Below are positions 56,801 to 64,000 of a stretch of DNA of 64,000 nucleotides, piece after piece. How positions within the stretch are numbered: position 1 is the stretch's first letter; each line of letters starts with the position of its first letter. The position numbers and the translations under genes are program-made. The notes beneath the pieces were generated by a model. It saw only the letters and a list, made by a program, of their open reading frames with translations. It did not search any database and was not told the DNA's origin. This DNA is from Pseudalkalibacillus hwajinpoensis. Its GTDB lineage: Bacteria; Bacillota; Bacilli; Bacillales; Guptibacillaceae. The stretch is taken from the NCBI RefSeq assembly GCF_015234585.1, contig NZ_JADFCM010000001.1, forward strand, positions 930,001 to 994,000, given 5' to 3'.

Positions 56801-58108
56801 ATGTCAGTGGATACGAAAATTGCATTCGATCAAGAATACATTAAAGCTTATTCAGAAAAGCGTCAGGAGCCGAAATGGATGGCTTCCCTTCGTTTAAAGG
56901 CGTTAGAGAAGTCAGAAAGTCTTCCAATGCCAAAACCTGATAAAACAAAAATTGATAAGTGGAATTTCACTTCATTTAAACATGATGTAGCAGGAGAAGC
57001 GATTTCATCACTTGATGATCTTCCTGAAGATGTGCGCGATCTTGTTGCTAAAGATCAACAGTCAGGGAATCTTCTTGTGCACCGTAACTCAACACCTGTT
57101 TTCAGTCAGCTATCGAATGAGCTGAAAGAACAAGGTGTGATTTTCACAGATATTCAAACTGCTCTACAAAATCACGGAGATCTTGTAGAGAAGTATTTCA
57201 TGAAAGACGTTATGAAGGTTGACGAGAACCGTTTAACGGCCGTTCACGCAGCTCTTCTTAATAGCGGTACTTTCTTATATGTACCTCGCAATGTAGAAGT
57301 TGAAGTGCCAATTCAAGCACTATATTGGCAAGAAGACCCTGAAGCTGGGCTATTCAACCACGTGATTATCGTAGCAGAGGACAATAGCTCTGTGACATAT
57401 GTTGAGAACTTCTTATCTTATAGTCACGATGTGGAGTCTGTTGCAAACATTATTGCTGAAGTTCATGTAGGACAGAATGCCCGCGTTACGTTTGGTTCTG
57501 TTGATAACCTTGCAAAAGGTGTCACTACTTACGTAAACCGCCGTGCTAATGTGGCACGCGACGGTAAAGTTGATTGGGCACTTGCTCAAATGAACGATGG
57601 TAACACGGTTTCTACAAATACAACGCACCTTATTGGTGATGGTTCTTATGCTGATTCTAAAACCGTAACGATCGGTCGCGGAAGCCAGAGTCAGAACTTC
57701 ACTAATCAGATTTTCCATCACGGTCAAAACTCTGAGGGTGTTCTTCTCGTGCACGGTGTTCAAAAAGATAGTGCTAGTGCCATCTTTAACGGTGTTACGA
57801 AGATTGAACACGGTGCTAAGAAATCAAACGGTGAGCAAACACAGCGTGTTCTTATGATGAATGAGAAAGCGCGTGGGGATGCAAACCCGATCCTTCTTAT
57901 TGACGAAGATGATGTTATGGCAGGCCACGCTGCATCAGTTGGTAAAGTTGATCCAATTCAGCTTTATTACTTGCAAAGCCGCGGGATTTCCCGTCATGAA
58001 GCTGAACGTTTGATCATCCATGGTTTCCTCGCTCCAGTTATTAACGAACTTCCGATCGAAGGCGTTCGTAAACGTGCGGTTGAGGTAACTGAAGGGAAAG
58101 TTAATTAA
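56801..58108 (+). CDS. sufD: Fe-S cluster assembly protein SufD
   Basis: A 435-residue right-handed beta-helix protein of the SufB/SufD family, with the scaffold part IYVPRNVEVEVPIQALYW and the conserved end YYLQSRGISRHEAERLIIHGFLAPV. AAGGAGGATGACA precedes the ATG at 56801. Pairs with SufB and SufC. Ends directly before sufS. Confidence 0.95.
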   Translation: MSVDTKIAFDQEYIKAYSEKRQEPKWMASLRLKALEKSESLPMPKPDKTKIDKWNFTSFKHDVAGEAISSLDDLPEDVRDLVAKDQQSGNLLVHRNSTPVFSQLSNELKEQGVIFTDIQTALQNHGDLVEKYFMKDVMKVDENRLTAVHAALLNSGTFLYVPRNVEVEVPIQALYWQEDPEAGLFNHVIIVAEDNSSVTYVENFLSYSHDVESVANIIAEVHVGQNARVTFGSVDNLAKGVTTYVNRRANVARDGKVDWALAQMNDGNTVSTNTTHLIGDGSYADSKTVTIGRGSQSQNFTNQIFHHGQNSEGVLLVHGVQKDSASAIFNGVTKIEHGAKKSNGEQTQRVLMMNEKARGDANPILLIDEDDVMAGHAASVGKVDPIQLYYLQSRGISRHEAERLIIHGFLAPVINELPIEGVRKRAVEVTEGKVN

Positions 58109-59765
<1,657 letters not shown>

Positions 59766-59866
59766 CCCGCTTCCAGGTGTTGTCACCGCTTCTTTTTCAT
59801 ACTAGAATGATGGAAAGAGAACATCAGCCAAACACTGACATGTGTAATGTCAAGGAGGGAAATAGA

Positions 59867-61264
59867 ATGGCTAAAAAAATGCCTGAAGTTGGCGAATACC
59901 AATATGGTTTTAGTGATAAAGACGTTTCGATCTTCCGTTCAGAGCGTGGATTAACTCCTGAAATTGTAAAAGAAATTTCTCGCATGAAGGATGAACCACA
60001 GTGGATGCTTGATTTCCGCTTGAAATCGCTTGAACATTTCTACAGCATGCCAATGCCTCAATGGGGCGGAAACCTTGCTGATCTAGATTTTGATGAAATT
60101 ACGTACTACGTAAAGCCTTCTGAGAAGTCCGAAAGATCATGGGATGAAGTACCAGAAGAAATCAAAGCGACATTTGATAAGTTAGGTATCCCTGAAGCTG
60201 AGCAAAAATACCTTGCGGGTGTTTCTGCACAGTACGAATCTGAAGTAGTTTACCATAACATGCAAGAAGACCTTGAGAACATGGGGATTGTGTTTAAAGA
60301 TACAGATACTGCACTTAAAGAGAACGAAGATCTTTTTAAAGAGTATTTTGCGAAAACAATTCCTCCAACGGATAACAAGTTCTCAGCTCTTAACTCTGCT
60401 GTATGGTCAGGTGGTTCATTCATCTACGTTCCTAAAGGTGTGAAAGTCGATACGCCTCTACAAGCATACTTCCGAATTAACTCTGAGAACATGGGTCAGT
60501 TCGAGCGTACGCTTATCATCGCTGATGAAGGTTCTTCTGTCCATTACGTTGAAGGTTGTACTGCACCGGTTTATACAACTAACTCTCTACACAGTGCTGT
60601 AGTTGAGATCATTGTTAAGAAGGATGCATACTGCCGTTATACGACGATTCAGAACTGGGCTAACAACGTGTTTAACCTTGTTACGAAGCGTGCAGTTGCG
60701 GAAGAAAATGCTACGATGGAATGGATCGATGGTAACATTGGTTCCAAACTTACAATGAAGTATCCAGCTGTTATCTTAAAGGGTGAAGGCGCTCGTGGTA
60801 TGACGCTTTCAATCGCTCTTGCTGGTAAAGGACAGCACCAGGATGCTGGCGCTAAGATGATTCATTTAGCACCTAACACTTCTTCGACAATTGTTTCGAA
60901 ATCTATTTCAAAACAAGGCGGTAAAGTAACGTACCGTGGTATCGTTCACTTTGGCCGCAAAGCGGAAGGTGCTCGCTCAAACGTTGAGTGTGATACGCTT
61001 ATCATGGATAACGAGTCTACTTCTGATACAATTCCTTACAATGAAATCCTTAACGATAACATTTCACTTGAACACGAAGCGAAAGTATCGAAGGTTTCTG
61101 AAGAGCAGCTCTTCTATCTGATGAGCCGTGGCGTATCTGAAGAAGAAGCAACTGAAATGATCGTAATGGGCTTCATCGAGCCATTTACGAAAGAACTTCC
61201 TATGGAATATGCGGTTGAAATGAACCGTCTCATTAAATTTGAGATGGAAGGTTCAATCGGTTAA
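59867..61264 (+). CDS. sufB: Fe-S cluster assembly protein SufB
   Basis: A 465-residue scaffold protein with [13 protein letters not shown] near the start, the beta-helix core ([27 protein letters not shown]) and [25 protein letters not shown] at the end. AAGGAGGGAAATAGA precedes the ATG at 59867. Nascent clusters form on SufB with SufC and SufD. Last gene of the operon, followed by a terminator. Confidence 0.97.
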   Translation: MAKKMPEVGEYQYGFSDKDVSIFRSERGLTPEIVKEISRMKDEPQWMLDFRLKSLEHFYSMPMPQWGGNLADLDFDEITYYVKPSEKSERSWDEVPEEIKATFDKLGIPEAEQKYLAGVSAQYESEVVYHNMQEDLENMGIVFKDTDTALKENEDLFKEYFAKTIPPTDNKFSALNSAVWSGGSFIYVPKGVKVDTPLQAYFRINSENMGQFERTLIIADEGSSVHYVEGCTAPVYTTNSLHSAVVEIIVKKDAYCRYTTIQNWANNVFNLVTKRAVAEENATMEWIDGNIGSKLTMKYPAVILKGEGARGMTLSIALAGKGQHQDAGAKMIHLAPNTSSTIVSKSISKQGGKVTYRGIVHFGRKAEGARSNVECDTLIMDNESTSDTIPYNEILNDNISLEHEAKVSKVSEEQLFYLMSRGVSEEEATEMIVMGFIEPFTKELPMEYAVEMNRLIKFEMEGSIG

Positions 61265-61275
61265 GCTTCCATTTT

Positions 61276-61306
61276 AAACGAACCGGATCTTCCGGTTCGT
61301 TTTTTA
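61276..61306 (+). terminator. Terminator of the suf operon
   Basis: AAACGAACCGGA pairs with TCCGGTTCGTTT around a three-base loop, followed by a T-run. Confidence 0.9.
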
Positions 61307-61432
61307 TATGTGAAAGTGTAAAGGGCGAAATCCTAATTGTTATTTCAAAATAGTATGAGGGATTTTCACTTGCTATTTTCGGGTAATGATATGAGAATAG
61401 AGAAAGAGAATCGAGATGAGAGGAAGAATTGC

Positions 61433-62287
61433 ATGATTTACATAGGCGTAACAGGGTGGGGAGACCATGATGATCTTTACCCACCAGGTGTAAAAAGCAA
61501 TGAAAAACTTTCGATATATGGTTCGCACTTTCCTACTGTTGAAGTTGATTCGTCCTTCTATGCTGTGCAACCAGAACGTAATTTTCAGAAATGGGTAGAT
61601 GAGACACCAGAAGGGTTTCGGTTTGTCGTTAAGGCTTACCAGGGTATGACTGGCCATCAACGTGGGGATATTCCCTTTGAAACAAGAGATGAAATGTTTC
61701 AAGCTTTCAAGGAATCGGTTCGTCCCCTGCGAAATGCAGGAAAGCTTGCGATGGTGCTTTTTCAATTTCCTCCCTGGTTTGATGTGAATAAAGATAATGT
61801 TAACATCTTGAGAGACTGTAAACAGCGGATGGGAGATATTCCATGTGCGGTAGAATTTCGACATCAGTCCTGGTATCATGAAGCTTTTCGTGATAAGACG
61901 CTCTCATTTCTAGAGGAACAGGGTTTTATCCATACGATTTGCGATGAGCCACAAGCTGGCGAGGGATCGGTTCCTTTAGTGATGGAAACCCTAAATCAGG
62001 ATCAGGTCCTTGTAAGGTTACATGGTCGAAATACAAATGGATGGACGAATCCAGGTAATCGCCATAACTGGAGGGAAGTTCGGTATTTATATGATTATAA
62101 TCAAGAAGAACTCTTACAATGGAAGGAACAAATATTAGAATTAGAACGACAATGTAAAAATGTATTTATTTTATTTAATAATAATTCAGGAGGTCATGCT
62201 GCTAATAATGCTAAGGAAATGATTCAAATGCTTGATATTGAGTACACGAATTTAAACCCGAAGCAACTTGATCTCTTTGATTTATAA
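61433..62287 (+). CDS. yunF: DUF72 family protein (YunF-like)
   Basis: A 284-residue TIM-barrel-like protein of the DUF72/YecE family: IYIGVTGWGDHDDLYPPG at the start, VEVDSSFYAVQPERNFQKW, FQFPPWF and VRLHGRNTNGW. The start is ATG 61433 after GAGAGGAAG; the frame runs further upstream without a ribosome-binding site. Biochemical function unknown. It precedes the permease and metallophosphatase genes in an order (suf genes, yunF, yunE, yunD) reminiscent of B. subtilis. Confidence 0.88.
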   Translation: MIYIGVTGWGDHDDLYPPGVKSNEKLSIYGSHFPTVEVDSSFYAVQPERNFQKWVDETPEGFRFVVKAYQGMTGHQRGDIPFETRDEMFQAFKESVRPLRNAGKLAMVLFQFPPWFDVNKDNVNILRDCKQRMGDIPCAVEFRHQSWYHEAFRDKTLSFLEEQGFIHTICDEPQAGEGSVPLVMETLNQDQVLVRLHGRNTNGWTNPGNRHNWREVRYLYDYNQEELLQWKEQILELERQCKNVFILFNNNSGGHAANNAKEMIQMLDIEYTNLNPKQLDLFDL

Positions 62288-62299
62288 GGAGTAAACCCT

Positions 62300-63121
62300 A
62301 TGGTGACGTGGATCTTATTATTTATCATTGGTCTATTAGCAGGTACGATCGGAAGCCTTGTCGGTCTTGGGGGAGGCATTATTATCGTTCCTGTTCTTCT
62401 CATTATCGATCAATATACGAACTGGCTCTCTGATTTAACGCCTCAGAAAATTGTAGGTAGCTCGATCGTTGTCCTCGTCGTGATAGGTCTTTCCTCTACA
62501 CTTGCTTACATGAAAAAGAAAAGCGTTGATTATAAAAGCGGAGCGCTTTTTTTTCTAGGAAGTGGACCAGGGGCTATTCTAGGGGCGTGGCTAAATAAAT
62601 TTATTCAGGTTGATTATTTTTCCATTTATTTTGGGGTATTTATGGTGCTTGTTTCCATATTATTAATGGTAAGGAACCGTTTACGCCCTATGAAACTAAA
62701 TGGTCAATTTGAACGAACGTATACGGATCCGAATGGGACTGAGATGAACTATAACTTTTCTGCCGTAGCAGCTGTTATTGTTTCATTTATCGTTGGGGTC
62801 ATTTCAGGTCTATTCGGAATTGGTGGCGGCTCACTTATGGTTCCTGCCATGATTCTACTATTTGGTTTTCCAACATCGGTTGCTGTTGCAACCTCAATGT
62901 TTATGATTTTTCTTTCAAGTATAACGGGTACCCTGACGCATTTAGCACTTGGTAACATTCAGTGGTTTTTACTAATCGGTCTCATTCCAGGTGCGTGGAT
63001 TGGAGCAAAATGCGGTTCATTTATTAATCAGAAACTTTCGGACAAATCAGTGGTTAGTATTTTACGATGGATGTTAATCATTGTAGGTGTCCGATTAATC
63101 TGGCAGGGAACGATGGGATAA
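62300..63121 (+). CDS. yunE: TauE/SafE family sulfite-exporter-type permease (YunE-like)
   Basis: A 273-residue membrane protein with about eight hydrophobic segments and the two family repeats GSLVGLGGGIIIVPVLL (N-terminal) and ISGLFGIGGGSLMVPAMIL (middle). Members export or import small sulfur-containing anions; which one is not clear. 12 bases after yunF and 15 bases before the next gene, so one transcript. Confidence 0.9.
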   Translation: MVTWILLFIIGLLAGTIGSLVGLGGGIIIVPVLLIIDQYTNWLSDLTPQKIVGSSIVVLVVIGLSSTLAYMKKKSVDYKSGALFFLGSGPGAILGAWLNKFIQVDYFSIYFGVFMVLVSILLMVRNRLRPMKLNGQFERTYTDPNGTEMNYNFSAVAAVIVSFIVGVISGLFGIGGGSLMVPAMILLFGFPTSVAVATSMFMIFLSSITGTLTHLALGNIQWFLLIGLIPGAWIGAKCGSFINQKLSDKSVVSILRWMLIIVGVRLIWQGTMG

Positions 63122-63136
63122 GAAAGGAAGAGTGTC

Positions 63137-64000
63137 TTGACTTCTAGAACATTACAATTTTATTATACAAACGATCTTCACAGTCATTTCGCAAATTGGT
63201 CAAAAGTCTCTTCATATTTGAAAGAGAAGAAGCGAATGCATGAGCTTCAAGGGACACCTTATCTCCTTCTTGATTTAGGAGATCACTCTGATAAGGTGCA
63301 TCCAATGACAGAAGGAACTGTCGGGAAAGGTAACGTTCAGTTACTGAATGAGCTTGAATATGATTATGCCACTATAGGTAACAATGAGGGTATTACCTTT
63401 TCAAAAAAAGAACTAGAAGAACTTTATTCAGACGCAAAGTTCGGTGTAATTGTCGCCAATCTCTATCACCAAGATGGTACAAGGCCTTCCTGGGCTGTGC
63501 CTTATAAGATCCATGAGTTAAATGGCATTAAAGTAGGAATTATTGGTGTTACCATCCCTTATGAACAATTCTACTCACTACTTGGATGGCAGATAGATTC
63601 TCCTTTCCATTTCTTACAGTCCCTCATTGATGAAGTACGCAGTCAATCAGATGTTGTCGTATTGATGTCTCATATGGGCTTAGGTAATGATGAACAGCTA
63701 GCAAGGGAAATGAATGGGCTTGACGTTATTATTGGAGCCCATACCCATCATGTGCTGAAGCATGGCATGCTTGTAGAGGATACGCTTATTACTCAGTCTG
63801 GTAAAAACGGGAATTACGTTGGAGAAGTTTCGATTTGTTTTGATATGGAAACAAAGAAAGTGATTGAGAAGGAAGCATATGCGATAACCGTCCGGAATCG
63901 TAAAGAAGACGAGGAAGCGAAGGCGATGATTCAACAACTAAGTATCGATGCACATAAGATGCTTGAAGAGGTCGTCTGTCGTCTTGAACAGCCTCTTGAA
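63137..64000 (+). CDS. yunD: Metallophosphatase/5'-nucleotidase-like (YunD-like), partial
   Basis: The C-terminal end lies beyond the window; 288 residues are visible. TTG at 63137 follows AAAGGAAGAGTGTC. The metallophosphoesterase motifs are NDLHSH, LGDHSD, GNNEG (usual GNHE with one His to Asn change), VLMSHMG and GAHTHHVL. No signal peptide is seen, unlike secreted 5'-nucleotidases, so it acts in the cytoplasm. Probably cotranscribed with yunE and yunF. Confidence 0.85.
   Translation, partial: MTSRTLQFYYTNDLHSHFANWSKVSSYLKEKKRMHELQGTPYLLLDLGDHSDKVHPMTEGTVGKGNVQLLNELEYDYATIGNNEGITFSKKELEELYSDAKFGVIVANLYHQDGTRPSWAVPYKIHELNGIKVGIIGVTIPYEQFYSLLGWQIDSPFHFLQSLIDEVRSQSDVVVLMSHMGLGNDEQLAREMNGLDVIIGAHTHHVLKHGMLVEDTLITQSGKNGNYVGEVSICFDMETKKVIEKEAYAITVRNRKEDEEAKAMIQQLSIDAHKMLEEVVCRLEQPLE

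Overview
The window is a stretch of a low-GC Gram-positive chromosome, most likely from the family Bacillaceae. Strong Shine-Dalgarno sequences, many TTG and GTG starts, S-box and T-box leaders, SigI/RsgI, the SufCDSUB order and a fadM-fadN-fadA-fadE / arsC-like / gcvH / yusG / toprim / thioredoxin order that parallels the Bacillus subtilis yus region all point there. The genus cannot be fixed from the sequence. No tRNA, rRNA, CRISPR array, phage or complete insertion sequence was seen; this looks like core chromosome with a few accessory cassettes.

Layout. 1-3.85 kb: an iron-controlled (perfect Fur box) minus-strand operon of a large lipoprotein and a beta-propeller/c-type cytochrome lipoprotein cut by the window edge. 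3.9-6.9 kb: Nudix hydrolase and an ABC exporter, divergent from a TetR regulator across two long palindromes. 6.9-14.2 kb: small FbpB- and FbpA-like proteins, MOSC protein, HU, acetyltransferase, PIN-PhoH protein, intracellular subtilisin, cupin, potassium channel. 14.2-19.7 kb: a tightly overlapping five-gene operon in which an ECF sigma factor sits between two ABC-type modules. 19.7-23.3 kb: hemolysin-III protein, FAD oxidoreductase and small hypothetical proteins. 23.4-33.9 kb: fatty-acid beta-oxidation genes with a FadR-type operator, then gcvH and redox/nucleic-acid small proteins. 34.1-36.7 kb: sigI-rsgI and a thioredoxin-like gene. 36.9-53.7 kb: amino-acid region with S-box-metX-metY, ilvE, T-box-ilvB-ilvN-ilvC-leuA-leuB-leuC-leuD-ilvA, and S-box-metN-metI-metQ. 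53.7-55.7 kb: lactate dehydrogenase behind an FNR/CRP-type box and small genes. 55.9-61.3 kb: sufCDSUB iron-sulfur assembly. 61.4-64 kb: a DUF72 protein, a TauE/SafE permease and a metallophosphatase cut by the window edge.

How it works together. The 37-54 kb block joins methionine, isoleucine, valine and leucine synthesis, each part controlled by a matching RNA sensor: SAM for metXY and metNIQ, and uncharged tRNA (probably isoleucine) for the ilv-leu operon, with CcpA- and CodY-like sites upstream of ilvE. The leucine operon uses a 4Fe-4S enzyme (LeuCD), and the Suf genes that build such clusters lie 6 kb away. The two least-described pieces are the Fur-controlled lipoprotein/propeller-cytochrome pair at the left edge and the ECF sigma/double ABC operon, whose larger permease carries an extracytoplasmic domain resembling the N-terminal part of M1 aminopeptidases without a visible zinc motif.
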